Positions 50,402 through 58,919 of a stretch of 64,000 bases of DNA are shown piece by piece. Made by a program: the position numbers and the translations under genes. The stretch is from contig NZ_JACHJR010000001.1 of NCBI RefSeq assembly GCF_014203705.1, positions 6,448,001 through 6,512,000 of the forward strand, written 5' to 3'. The first letter of the stretch is position 1; every line of letters begins with the position of its first letter. The notes under the pieces were generated by a model. That model saw nothing but the letters and a program-made list of their open reading frames with translations, was not told the origin of the DNA and ran no database searches. This stretch comes from Kitasatospora gansuensis (GTDB taxonomy: Bacteria; Actinomycetota; Actinomycetes; Streptomycetales; Streptomycetaceae).

Positions 50402-50775
50402 GGACCGTGCTGCATGTCGACATCCGTTGGCTGCTCGATGTCCAGGAGCAGGCGTATCCGGAGGACCTGACGGTCCGGGACTACTCAGCGCTGCAGGCCG
50501 CCGTCGCCCGGCACCGGGTGAACACGGCTCAGCTCGGCCACGATGCCGACCCGTCCTGGTGCGCGGCCGCGCTGATGCACACCATCGTGCAGCTGCGCCC
50601 GCTGCCGGTGCGCAACAACCTCTACGCCTGTATGGCCACCGCCGCGTACATGCACGCGGCCGAGGAAGGCATCGACCCGCCGTACGGTGCGCTGGTCGAA
50701 CTGGCCAGGGACGTAGCTGAGTTCAATGCCGACGTGTTCGTGGCGGCCGACCGCATCCGGTCCTGGCGGATCTGA
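50398..50775 (+). CDS. Fic/Doc-like toxin with degenerate active-site motif
   Basis: The 125-residue all-helical protein aligns with Doc/Fic toxins in size and layout (LDVQEQAYPEDLTVRDYSALQAAVARH at the start). At the Fic motif position it reads RPLPVRNN (67-74) in place of HxFx(D/G)xNxR, so the catalytic His and the Arg are missing while Asn remains. It belongs to an actinobacterial group annotated as fic-family TA toxins. Activity as AMPylase or kinase is therefore doubtful; another mechanism or a decayed enzyme is possible. Confidence 0.75.
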   Translation: MRTVLHVDIRWLLDVQEQAYPEDLTVRDYSALQAAVARHRVNTAQLGHDADPSWCAAALMHTIVQLRPLPVRNNLYACMATAAYMHAAEEGIDPPYGALVELARDVAEFNADVFVAADRIRSWRI

Positions 50776-50806
50776 CTCCGCGAGGACCGGACACGACAAA
50801 CGGCGG

Positions 50807-52783
50807 TCAGGCGGGGATGACCGTCACGTCGTCGCACCAGCCGTAGCCGGTGCCGCTGCGGGCGTAGCAGTAGACCTTGGCGCTGGTGGCGTTCGGTCCG
50901 GTGGTGAAGGTGGTGGTGCCCTCGGACCAGCCGGTGGCCGTGAAGGCGGCCCGGGTGCTGGAGCCGAGGGTGTCGTACTGCTTGACGCCGAGCGAGAGTT
51001 CGGTGCCGGTGGCGGAGACCCGGCCCCAACCGGAGAGCCGGTAGGTGGTGTTGGGGGCGAGGGTGACGACCTGTTCGGCGGCGGCCTGGGCCGGGCCGAC
51101 CCGAGCGGCGCGGGTGCCGGAGTGGGCGTTCGTGGTGTCGACGGTGACGCCGCCGTAGAAGGTCCAGGGGGAGAGGGCGCCGGTCTCGAAGCCGGGGTTG
51201 CGGACGGCGTTGGCCGGGGCGCACGCGGTGTCGTCGAAGGTGGCGGCCTGCTGGAAGCCCCGGTCCGGGCGGCAGACGGCGGGTACGGGGGTGCCGAAGA
51301 AGTCCTGGCCGCCGTTGTCCGCTATCACCGAACCGGAGGCGCGGGAGGGGGAGTTGGCGCTGAGCCGGTAGTCCTCGGGGGTGCTGCCGCCGGCGTTGGC
51401 GAAGCCGGGTTCGGTGGTCAGCTTCTCCGGGTCGGCGGGCTCGTTGGCCGGGTGGTTGCCGAAGAAGGTGTTGGCGGTCCAGGTGAAGTCGGCGGGCTGA
51501 TAGACGTTGGAGCCGAAGCCCGCGTACCCGCCGGTGCCGAGGTTGTGGAAGACGTTGCCGGTCAGCCGGGTGGCGCTGGTGCCGGAGCCGTCCTGGATGA
51601 TCGCGGTGGTCGAACCGGCGGGCAGGTACACGGTGTTGTGGTACATCTGGGCGTTCTTCTCGCCGACCGCGAACAGCCAGCGGCTCTTGTCGGCCCGGCT
51701 CAGGTTGTACCGGACCACGGTGCCGGTGCTGCTGGAACCCGCGCCGCAGGCCCCGCAGAACAGCATGAAGCCGCCCTCGTTGTCGTGGCTGTAGTTGTAC
51801 TGGAAGACCACGCCGGTGTTGCCGTAGTCGGAGTCGAAGGCCATCCCGTCGTTGTTGTCGGACAGCCTGCGGACGTGGTGCACCTCGTTGTACTGGACCG
51901 TGGTGTAGTCCGAATTGATGGTCCAGATACCGGCGTTGGAGCCCATCGGGCGCATCGCGAGGTCGTACGCGAGGTTGTGCTCCACCAGTGCGTGGTCGGC
52001 GGCCCGGACCACGATGCCGTCGCCGCCGGTGTCGCTGATCGTGTTGCCCCGGAAGACCAGCCGGGTGCTGGGACGCCAGTTGACCGTGGAGCCGCAGCCG
52101 TCCCCGCTGCCGTAGCTGGGCCGGCACATCCAGCTGGAGCGGTTGGTCAGGCCCTCGCGGTCGACCCGGGCGATCCGGGAGTTCTGCACCAGGACGTCGT
52201 CGAAGTTGGTGGGGGTGACGGTGCCGGAGACCCGGAACTGGATGCCGTTGCTCCACTTGGTGGCGTCGCCGTTGACGTCGTGCACGTAGACGTCGTCGAC
52301 CAGGTAGTGCGAGCCGACCCCGTCGGGCAGGTCGGCGACCTCGACCAGCAGGCCGTTGCGTTCCCGCTTGGTGGCGGCGGGGTCGGCGAAGGTGATCTCC
52401 AGTTCGCGGAGCTCCCACTGCTCGACGTTGTAGAGGTGCACGGCGGCCTGCTCGGTCGAGGCCGGGTCGCCGGACACCACCGGGCGGGCGGTGCCGGTGC
52501 CGTAGCCGGCCAGGGTGACCGGTGCGCCGGGTGCCCCGGAGCCCTGCGGCTTGAGGGTGCCGAGGCAGGTGGCGCCGCGCTTGAGCAGCAACTGGTCACC
52601 GGGGCCGAAGAGATGGGCGTTGGCGGCGGCCAGGCTGTTCCAGGGGCTGGTGACGGTACCGGTGCCGTTGGTGGCCGCGGAGCAGTCCAGGTAGCTGGTG
52701 ACGGGGGAGGCGGCGACTGCCGGGGTGGGTAGGGCCGCGGCGGTGAGCGCGAGGAGGGTGAGGGCGGTGCGGGGCAGGAGCAT
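50807..52783 (-). CDS. Secreted right-handed beta-helix protein with C-terminal carbohydrate-binding domain
   Basis: The 658-residue precursor has a Sec signal peptide (LLPRTALTLLALTAAALPTP), a long run of parallel beta-helix repeats (for example TRLVFRGNTISDTGGDGIVV, HALVEHNLAYDLA, YTTVQYNEVHHV) to about 510 and a CBM4/9-like beta-sandwich at 520-658 (NAVRNPGFETGALSPWTFYGG). It is probably a polysaccharide lyase or hydrolase; the catalytic family is not identified. GGGAG lies upstream of the ATG. Confidence 0.88.
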   Translation of the reverse strand: MLLPRTALTLLALTAAALPTPAVAASPVTSYLDCSAATNGTGTVTSPWNSLAAANAHLFGPGDQLLLKRGATCLGTLKPQGSGAPGAPVTLAGYGTGTARPVVSGDPASTEQAAVHLYNVEQWELRELEITFADPAATKRERNGLLVEVADLPDGVGSHYLVDDVYVHDVNGDATKWSNGIQFRVSGTVTPTNFDDVLVQNSRIARVDREGLTNRSSWMCRPSYGSGDGCGSTVNWRPSTRLVFRGNTISDTGGDGIVVRAADHALVEHNLAYDLAMRPMGSNAGIWTINSDYTTVQYNEVHHVRRLSDNNDGMAFDSDYGNTGVVFQYNYSHDNEGGFMLFCGACGAGSSSTGTVVRYNLSRADKSRWLFAVGEKNAQMYHNTVYLPAGSTTAIIQDGSGTSATRLTGNVFHNLGTGGYAGFGSNVYQPADFTWTANTFFGNHPANEPADPEKLTTEPGFANAGGSTPEDYRLSANSPSRASGSVIADNGGQDFFGTPVPAVCRPDRGFQQAATFDDTACAPANAVRNPGFETGALSPWTFYGGVTVDTTNAHSGTRAARVGPAQAAAEQVVTLAPNTTYRLSGWGRVSATGTELSLGVKQYDTLGSSTRAAFTATGWSEGTTTFTTGPNATSAKVYCYARSGTGYGWCDDVTVIPA

Positions 52784-53045
52784 GGGTGGGTGACTCCCTG
52801 AGTGGCGATCCGAAGGGCGATGGGATCGAATGGGACCGTTAGATCGATCAGCGCTCGAATGATACAAACCGATCAGGCGGTCGGAACAGACCCGTGCACG
52901 GGGGAAATGGGGTGGTGCGGGTTCGGCTCCCGGGTGCTCCCGAGTGCGCCTGGGGCGTGCGGGGGCTGATGTGGCGTCACCCGTCCGGGTAGTGCCGCTG
53001 CCGTCCGGGACGTCCGGGGTGGGGGCGGGCCGCACAATCGGCCGG

Positions 53046-53555
53046 ATGGATGACGTTTCCCTCTGCCCGCCGCCCCCTCCGCAGCCGCCGCCACCGCCAC
53101 CGCCCCCACCTCCTCCTCCGGCGCAGACGTGCCCGTCGGAGGCGGCCACGCCGACGCCGGTGGTGTCCACTCCGGCGCCGTCACCCTCGCCCACGCCCCC
53201 GGTCGCCACGCCCACCCCGGCCGCCGCCGCGGCGAGCAGCGTCGCCGCGCCGCCCGAGGCACCCCGTACGCAGACCGCGAAGCCGGTCCGGCCCAAGGCA
53301 CCCGTGGTCGCGCGCACGGTGGCGCCGGAGCCGACGACACCTCAGGCGGTCGCGCCCGAACCGCAGTCCGCGCCGCCATCGGTCACCTACAGCGCACTGG
53401 CCGCCCCGCCGCCCGTCCCTCCGCCGCCGCCCGGTCAGGCCGGCCAGGGGATCGACCCGGTGATCTGGTCGGTCGTCCTGCTGCTGGTGATCCTCGTCCC
53501 GGCCGCCCTGGCGGCCCTGCTCCAGCCCGTCCACCGTTCCAGGAGCCGCACGTGA
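53046..53555 (+). CDS. Proline-rich single-pass membrane protein
   Basis: The 169-residue protein opens with MDDVSLC and a run of 18 residues that is Pro except for one Gln, then an Ala/Pro/Thr/Val-rich region and a C-terminal membrane helix (IWSVVLLLVILVPAALAALL) with a basic end. The polyproline run would stall ribosomes without EF-P. CACAAT seven bases before the ATG may make it leaderless. It is coupled to the next gene (GTGA overlap). Function unknown. Confidence 0.7.
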   Translation: MDDVSLCPPPPPQPPPPPPPPPPPPAQTCPSEAATPTPVVSTPAPSPSPTPPVATPTPAAAAASSVAAPPEAPRTQTAKPVRPKAPVVARTVAPEPTTPQAVAPEPQSAPPSVTYSALAAPPPVPPPPPGQAGQGIDPVIWSVVLLLVILVPAALAALLQPVHRSRSRT

Positions 53556-53938
53556 ACCTGCTCGCACTGGTCGGCGCCCTCGCCGCGCTGCTCATCGCCG
53601 TGATCGGCCTCGCCGTCGCGCACCGGCTGCGCCCGGCCCTCCCCAAGGGCGAGCCGGAGCCCGAGCCGCACGCGGTCCTGCTGACCATCGGCTCCGGCCT
53701 GCTGTCCGGCTTCGTCCTGCTCACCGGCTTCCTGGTGGCCACCGGCTGGGCCGCCCGCAGCACCAACATCGTGCCGCCGCTCGGCCTCTACGCGGCGGAC
53801 ATCTGCGCCGCGATCGCCGTCCTGCTCTACCCGGCCCTGGCCGGACTGCCGTTCACCGCCCGCCACGTCACCGCCGTCGCCTTCTTCGGCGCCCTGGTCG
53901 GCTACACCCTCACGGCCGCGATCCAGCTCCGCCCCTGA
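53552..53938 (+). CDS. Unknown small integral membrane protein
   Basis: The 128-residue protein has four hydrophobic stretches: NLLALVGALAALLIAVIGLAV, ILLTIGSGLLSGFVLLTGF-like, YAADICAAIAVLLYPALAGL and VAFFGALVGYTLTAAI. It follows the polyproline protein with a GTGA overlap and has AGGAG six bases before its GTG, so the two are likely made together and may form a complex. Not recognised. Confidence 0.75.
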   Translation: MNLLALVGALAALLIAVIGLAVAHRLRPALPKGEPEPEPHAVLLTIGSGLLSGFVLLTGFLVATGWAARSTNIVPPLGLYAADICAAIAVLLYPALAGLPFTARHVTAVAFFGALVGYTLTAAIQLRP

Positions 53939-53957
53939 CCGGAACTCCCACGGTCGG

Positions 53958-54530
53958 TCAGTTCGGGCCCTGGGCCAGTGATTTCACCGCTCTGGCCAGT
54001 CGGGCCTGCCGGGCTTCGGGGGTGAGGGCTTGCAGCAGGGGCAGCAGCAACTGGTAGCGCCCGGTCTGGTTGAGGGCCTCGAACGCCCGCGTCGCCGCCG
54101 GATCGGCCGCCAGGGCCTCGGCCAGGTCGGCCGGCACCGTCGCGTTCCGCTGCGACGCGTACGCGGCCGCCCACCGCCCGTCCGCCTGCGCCCGGCGGAC
54201 CTCGGCGAGGCCGGGCTCCCGCATCCGGCCGGCGGCCGTCAGCTCGGCGACCTTCTCCACGTTGACCTGCGACCAGAGGCTCCGGGGCCGTCGGGGGACG
54301 TACCGCTGCAGGTAGTACTGCCCGTCGAGGGAGCGGCGCTGCCCGGAGACCCATCCGAAGCAGAGCCCGTGGTCCACGAGTTCGTCGTCGGTGACGCTCG
54401 GGATGCCGGACTTCTTCTTGGCGACCTTGACCCAGATCCCCTCCTGCCGCCCGTGGTGCTCGGCCAGCCACCGCTCGAACGCGGCCCCGTCCGCGAAGGC
54501 CACGATCTCCACCCCGTCACGCTCGTCCAT
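53958..54530 (-). CDS. YdeI/OmpD-associated family protein
   Basis: The 190-residue protein has the YdeI blocks FERWLAEHHGRQEGIWVKVAKKKSGIPSVTDDELVDHGLCFGWVSGQRRSLD and YLQRYVPRRPRSLWSQVNVEKVAELTAAGRM, then a C-terminal helix for the Omd domain. Homologues are linked to antimicrobial-peptide resistance in other bacteria but not in this group. MDERDG at 54530 is the family start. Confidence 0.9.
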   Translation of the reverse strand: MDERDGVEIVAFADGAAFERWLAEHHGRQEGIWVKVAKKKSGIPSVTDDELVDHGLCFGWVSGQRRSLDGQYYLQRYVPRRPRSLWSQVNVEKVAELTAAGRMREPGLAEVRRAQADGRWAAAYASQRNATVPADLAEALAADPAATRAFEALNQTGRYQLLLPLLQALTPEARQARLARAVKSLAQGPN

Positions 54531-54609
54531 GCAGCCCAGGCTAGGGCCTCTCTTTCGGCGGCCCGAAAATTCGCCCGGCTGTCCGCTGACCGTGCGCCAG
54601 ACTGGCCAG

Positions 54610-55515
54610 GTGGAGAGTGACACGGTGGCGGTGCTGTCGACGGGCCTGGAGCTGATCGGTTCCGGCGAGCCGGACGAGCGGCGGGCCGGGTGCGACCTGT
54701 TGGGCGACGCCGCCGATCAGCACGAGGACCTTCGCGACGGTGTGGCGACCGCGCTCCTCGCCCTGGCCGAACGGGAGACCGAGGCCCGCGTCCTGCAGTC
54801 CCTGGCGCGCGCGATCGAGCGGACGTACGACCAGCGCGCCGTGCCCGTCCTGGTCACGTTGGCCAGGCATCCCGACGCCGAGGTCCGCGAGGAGGTGGCC
54901 CGCTCGTTCGCCGGTGTGGTCACGGGCCTGCCGGACGGGCCGGAGATCCGGGCGCTGATCACGCTGACCCGTGACGAGGAGCCGGAGGTCCGCAACTGGG
55001 CGACCTTCACCCTGGGCTTCCAGGCCGAGACCGACAGCCCCGCGATCCGGGCCGCGCTCAGGGACCGGGTGGCCGACGGGTGCGCGGACGTCCGGGAGGA
55101 AGGCATCCGGGGGCTCGCCCGCCGACGCGACCCCCGCGCCGTGCCGCTGCTGCTGGAACTCCTCGGCGACCCCGAGGGCGCGCACAACCTCACCTTCGAC
55201 GCGGCGCGGCTCATGGGCGCTCCCGAACTCCTGCCGGCTCTGCTGGCCTACGATCCCGCCGACCCGGGGGTGGCCGCCGCGGTGCGTGCCTGTGACCCGG
55301 TGCAGCAGGCCCAACTGGGCTCCAACTGCTGGGCGTTGCTGTCGGCCCTCGATCAGGCGTGCCCCGAGGCGGGTGTCGGCCTCTCCGCCGGCCGGTTCGG
55401 CCCCGGGCTGTCCCTCGACATCGGTTCGCTGAGGTACGACGTCGAGGCGCTGCTCGCCCGCGCGGGCGGTGACCCCCTTCGCGCCGTCGACCTGGTGCTC
55501 GCCGACCTGGCCTGA
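54610..55515 (+). CDS. HEAT-repeat protein
   Basis: The 301-residue protein is a short HEAT solenoid: repeated blocks such as RAVPVLVTLARHPDAEVREEVARSFAGV, EEPEVRNWATFTLGFQ and CADVREEGIRGLARRRDPRAVPLLLELL. These bind other proteins; phycobilin lyases share the fold but no such context is present. The GTG at 54610 is the probable start, 79 bp from the divergent YdeI gene. Confidence 0.85.
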   Translation: MESDTVAVLSTGLELIGSGEPDERRAGCDLLGDAADQHEDLRDGVATALLALAERETEARVLQSLARAIERTYDQRAVPVLVTLARHPDAEVREEVARSFAGVVTGLPDGPEIRALITLTRDEEPEVRNWATFTLGFQAETDSPAIRAALRDRVADGCADVREEGIRGLARRRDPRAVPLLLELLGDPEGAHNLTFDAARLMGAPELLPALLAYDPADPGVAAAVRACDPVQQAQLGSNCWALLSALDQACPEAGVGLSAGRFGPGLSLDIGSLRYDVEALLARAGGDPLRAVDLVLADLA

Positions 55516-55533
55516 TGGTGCGGGAGCGCGCGG

Positions 55534-55989
55534 TCAGGGATGCATCCGCGCGCCCTTGAGGACCTTGTCCACCGCGTTGCGCGGCCCGTGCACGGCCAGG
55601 CCCACCAGGTCGAGTTGGTGCGTGCCGACGGCCCGTACGGCTGCCCGGTTGTCGCGGTCGTTGCCGGTGCCGAACAGGTCCGACGTGAAGACGGACGTCG
55701 GCAGCGAGCGGGACAGGGCGCGGCCGTGCGCGCTGGTCAGCAGCTCCTTCGTCCCCTCGAAGACCAGCACCGGCTGACGGAACATCGGCAGGTACGCGAC
55801 GTCGTCGGCGTCCGCGTACGGCTCGCCGATCAGTTCGGGTGCCGCCGTGCCGAGGCCGCTGACCAGGAAGGCGGTCACGTTCAGGCGTTGCCAGGGCTCC
55901 AGGTCCTCGCGCAGCAGTACGGCGATCTTCGTGTCGAAGCGAACGGGGCCGCTCGCGTTCAGGGGGGTGGTCTCGTCGTTCGTTCTCAT
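55534..55989 (-). CDS. DUF2000 family protein
   Basis: The 151 residues match DUF2000: FDTKIAVLLREDLEPWQRLNVTAFLVSGLG, then YLPMFRQPVLVFEGTKELL and THQLDLVGLAVHGPRNAVDKVLKGARMHP. The family has a peptidyl-tRNA-hydrolase-II-like fold with unknown activity. Just upstream lies the right end of a TnpB element inserted about 45 bp from its start codon, possibly affecting its promoter. Confidence 0.88.
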   Translation of the reverse strand: MRTNDETTPLNASGPVRFDTKIAVLLREDLEPWQRLNVTAFLVSGLGTAAPELIGEPYADADDVAYLPMFRQPVLVFEGTKELLTSAHGRALSRSLPTSVFTSDLFGTGNDRDNRAAVRAVGTHQLDLVGLAVHGPRNAVDKVLKGARMHP

Positions 55990-56037
55990 GCGTTGAGACT
56001 GCCGGTTGGGCGCCGGTGGCGTCTTGTACGTTCTTTG

Positions 56038-56180
56038 CTTGACATCCTCGCCGCGCTAAGGCGTGGGGATTCCGGCCGCGCCTGCGGCGCGGGGCTTGCG
56101 CCCCGTACGGCTGGCGTTCCGGTGGGTTCCTGTTTCAACGGGCCGTGCCTGGCGTGGGATTGCCACGCCGGGTCTTACCG
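56038..56180 (-). ncRNA. Predicted reRNA (omega RNA) at the TnpB right end
   Basis: In this family the guide RNA overlaps the 3' end of tnpB and runs through the right end; its guide is the sequence just outside. Here the scaffold would end near 56038 and the guide would be read from the bases just left of it (about 56018-56037). Boundaries are inferred from the family, not seen. Confidence 0.3.
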
Positions 56181-57312
56181 GCCCTCCGCAGGCGTTTAGC
56201 CTGTCCGCCCGTCCGGCGGCCAGGATGTTCCGAGCAGCATTGAGGTCACGGTCATGAGAGGTACCGCACGCGCCGCACTTCCACGTGCGGACGTTCAGGG
56301 GCTTGGGACCGTCCGGAACTCCGCAGGTGGAGCACACCTGGGAGGTCGGTTCGTACCGGCCGATGACACCGACATGCCGACCGTACCGGGCCGCCTTCTC
56401 GGTCAGCAGGCGCCGGAAGGTCGACCATCCGGCGTCATACACGGACTTGGCCAGGCGAGTGCGCGCGAGACCGCGCACGTTCAGATCCTCCAGGTAGATC
56501 GCTTGGGTTTCGCGGATCAACCTGGTTGTCTGCTTGTGCATCCAGTCCATGCGAGTGTCGGCAACCCTGGCGTGCGCCTTGGCGACCTTGCGCCGGGCCT
56601 TCGCCCGGTTCCTGCTCCCCTTCGCCTTGCGGGACAGGACGCGCTGCGCGGCCTTCAACCGGCGCTCGGCCTTGCGCAGGAAGCGCGGATTGTCGATCAC
56701 CGTGCCGTCGGACATCACTGCGTAGGTGGTCAGCCCGAGGTCGATCCCGACCTCGGCGTCCAGCGCCGGGAGATGCTCGGGTTCGATGTCCACGACGAAG
56801 CTGGCGTGGTAGCGGCCGGACGGGTCCAGGACGACTGTCACGGACGATGGATCGGCGGGCAGTGCCCGCGCCCACTTCACCCGCACGTCACCGATCTTCG
56901 CCAGATTCAGCTTCCCGTTGCCGCGGATACGGAACCCGTTGCGGGAGAACCGCAGGGACTGACGGTTGTCCTTCCGCGACTTGAACCGGGGCAGCCCAAC
57001 CGGTCGGCCCCGGCGTTTGCCCGACAGCGAGTCGTAGAAGTTCCGATACGCCGTGTCCAGGTCGCGAAGGGACGACTGCAGCGCGTCGACCGACACCGAC
57101 CCGAGCCACGACCGGGCGTCCGTTTTCTTCGCGTCGGTGATCACTGTCTTGGCCAGGGCCCCGGACGGGAGTTTCGACCGGTCCGCCTTCCATGCTGCCT
57201 TTCGAAGGGCAAGCGCATCGTTGTACACCACCCGCGCGCACCCGAACGTACGGGCCAGCGCAGAGCGCTGACCCACCGTCGGATAGACGCGATACGAGTA
57301 CCGAAGATGCAC
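56056..57312 (-). CDS. tnpB: TnpB RNA-guided nuclease, apparently intact
   Basis: The 418-residue protein has an N-terminal OrfB domain, RuvC motifs with Asp191 (GIDLGLTTYAV), Glu275 (YLEDLNVRGL) and Asp356 (SHDRDLNAARNIL), and the zinc finger Cys327-Cys330/Cys346-Cys349. All catalytic and zinc residues are present. TnpB uses RNA from the element's right end to cut the empty donor site. GTG 57312 is chosen by family alignment. A basic C-terminal tail runs into the right end, where the guide RNA is expected. Confidence 0.93.
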   Translation of the reverse strand: MHLRYSYRVYPTVGQRSALARTFGCARVVYNDALALRKAAWKADRSKLPSGALAKTVITDAKKTDARSWLGSVSVDALQSSLRDLDTAYRNFYDSLSGKRRGRPVGLPRFKSRKDNRQSLRFSRNGFRIRGNGKLNLAKIGDVRVKWARALPADPSSVTVVLDPSGRYHASFVVDIEPEHLPALDAEVGIDLGLTTYAVMSDGTVIDNPRFLRKAERRLKAAQRVLSRKAKGSRNRAKARRKVAKAHARVADTRMDWMHKQTTRLIRETQAIYLEDLNVRGLARTRLAKSVYDAGWSTFRRLLTEKAARYGRHVGVIGRYEPTSQVCSTCGVPDGPKPLNVRTWKCGACGTSHDRDLNAARNILAAGRADRLNACGGPVRPGVAIPRQARPVETGTHRNASRTGRKPRAAGAAGIPTP

Positions 57313-57449
57313 ACGATCAACATACCGACAGGCACTGACAACCACCTGCACGGAAGTCTGCCCTGGCAGCGAAACGCCGCCCCCGACCTGCTCTGTAGGC
57401 GATCCGTTTCCTCTCCCAGCCAAGGCCGGGGTATCCACGGAGGTCCCCG

Positions 57450-58253
57450 ATGACGCCCCGCCAGGAGATCGCCGCTTGGCGTCCGTCGGTGCCGGGTGTG
57501 ACGGAGGTCTTCCACGCCCGCTTCACCGAGCACGCGTACCCGATGCACGTGCACGACAGCTGGACCCTGCTGATCGTCGACGACGGCGCGGTCCGGTACG
57601 ACCTGGACCGTCACCAGCGGGGCACCCCGGGCGACACCGTCAGCCTGCTCCCGCCGCTGGTCCCGCACAACGGTTCGCCGGCCACCGCCGGCGGCTTCCG
57701 CAAGCGGGTGCTCTATCTGGACATGACCCAGCTGGACGCGAGCCTGATCGGCCCGGCGGTCGACGGCCCCGACCTCCACGACCCCGAACTGCGCGCCTGC
57801 ATCGGGCAGTTGCACACCGCCCTCGCCCGCCCGGGGGACGAACTGGAGGCTGAGAGCCGGCTCGCTCTCGTCGGCGAGCGCTTGCGCGCACACCTGCGAC
57901 CCCGGCTGGTGGCGGGCGGTGCGGTGCCCGAACCGGGAGTCGCCGGGCACCTGCGGGACCTGCTCGACGAGCGGCTGACCGAGGCCACCACCCTGGAGCA
58001 GGCCGCACGCCTGCTGCATGCCCACCCCGCCCACCTGGTACGGGCGTTCAGTGCCGCGTACGGGATCGCGCCGCACCAGTACGTGATGTCCCGCCGGGTC
58101 GACCTGGCGCGGCGGCTGCTGCTCGACGGGCAGCCGCCGGGTGAGGTGGCGATCGCCGTCGGCTTCTACGACCAGCCGCACTTCACCCGGCACTTCAAAC
58201 GGATCTGGGGCATCACGCCGGGCCGCTACGCCCGTACCGGCGCGGGGAGTTGA
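57450..58253 (+). CDS. AraC-family regulator with N-terminal cupin
   Basis: The 267-residue protein starts with an AraC-binding cupin (FHARFTEHAYPMHVHDSWTLLIVDDGAVRYD) and ends with two HTH motifs (LEQAARLLHAHPAHLVRAFSAAYGIAPHQYV and PPGEVAIAVGFYDQPHFTRHFKRIWGITPGRY). GGAGG is six bases before the ATG. The TnpB element ends directly upstream, so its promoter may lie in or next to the element. No divergent target gene remains between the two. Confidence 0.93.
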   Translation: MTPRQEIAAWRPSVPGVTEVFHARFTEHAYPMHVHDSWTLLIVDDGAVRYDLDRHQRGTPGDTVSLLPPLVPHNGSPATAGGFRKRVLYLDMTQLDASLIGPAVDGPDLHDPELRACIGQLHTALARPGDELEAESRLALVGERLRAHLRPRLVAGGAVPEPGVAGHLRDLLDERLTEATTLEQAARLLHAHPAHLVRAFSAAYGIAPHQYVMSRRVDLARRLLLDGQPPGEVAIAVGFYDQPHFTRHFKRIWGITPGRYARTGAGS

Positions 58254-58274
58254 GCCCCCGGGCCGGGCCGTCCG

Positions 58275-58901
58275 TCAGCGGACCGGTTCGGGCCAGGCTC
58301 GCATCGCGAGGTCGGCGACCTGCTCCAGCTCGGCCCTGGTCGCGCCGTCGCGGGCCCGCTGTGACATGCCCTGCAGGACCGTCCCGACGAAGACGGCCAG
58401 CGCGGCGGCATCGGTACCGGGCGGCTCGTGTCCGGCCGCGACGTCGGCCCGGATGCGGGACTCCAGGGCCCGGAGGTTGCCGTTGCGCACGCCGCGCAGC
58501 TCCTCCTCCACCTCGTGCGTCGTGCAGTTGACCGCCGAGCTGATCAGCAGACAGCCCCACGGGTGGGCCGGGTCGGTGTACTCGGCCGCCGCCACCCGCA
58601 ACATCCGCGCGACGCCCGCCCGGGTGGTCGGCCCTTCGTCCAGCGCGTGCGAGACGGTCGCGCCGTGCGCCCGCCGGTAGTCGGCCACGACCTCCTCGAA
58701 CAGGGAGCGTTTGTCGCCGAACGCCGCGTAGAGACTCGGCGGGCGGATCCCCATTGCGGCGGTGAGATCGGCGACCGAGGTCGCCTCGTAGCCGCGCTCC
58801 CAGAACAGGTCCACGGCCCGGGCGAGGGCGGCCTCGCGGTCGAAGGAGCGGGGGCGCCCGCGCGGGGCCGGGTGCTGCGCGATGGGCTGGTCGGCGGTCA
58901 T
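58275..58901 (-). CDS. TetR-family regulator
   Basis: The 208-residue protein has the TetR N-terminal HTH (RSFDREAALARAVDLFWERGYEATSVADLTAAMGIRPPSLYAAFGDKRSLF) and a ligand domain with CLLISSAVNC, a two-Cys motif common in the branch that controls divergent SDR genes. Its -10-like TATAGA (58916 to 58911) is close to the start codon. It should repress itself and the SDR gene through the dyads at 58920-58955. Confidence 0.93.
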   Translation of the reverse strand: MTADQPIAQHPAPRGRPRSFDREAALARAVDLFWERGYEATSVADLTAAMGIRPPSLYAAFGDKRSLFEEVVADYRRAHGATVSHALDEGPTTRAGVARMLRVAAAEYTDPAHPWGCLLISSAVNCTTHEVEEELRGVRNGNLRALESRIRADVAAGHEPPGTDAAALAVFVGTVLQGMSQRARDGATRAELEQVADLAMRAWPEPVR

Positions 58902-58919
58902 GGCGGGAATTCTATATCG

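Larger units (their letters stand above)
56038..57440 (-). mobile_element. TnpB-only IS200/IS605-type element
   Basis: The element holds tnpB but no Y1 transposase tnpA, so it would move only with help in trans. Its left-hand edge in this window is the right end: on the minus strand ATCCCCACGCCTTAGCGCGG and then GAGGATGTCAAG, which matches the typical hairpin and TCAA-type end of this family. The other boundary is not precise; AAGGCCGGGGTATCC near 57420-57435 is a candidate left end. Confidence 0.6.

Noticed and set aside
52784..53045. Operator AGCGCT near 52850 before the beta-helix gene
   Set aside because: Only a six-base palindromic core; the arms do not pair well enough to report as a LacI site.
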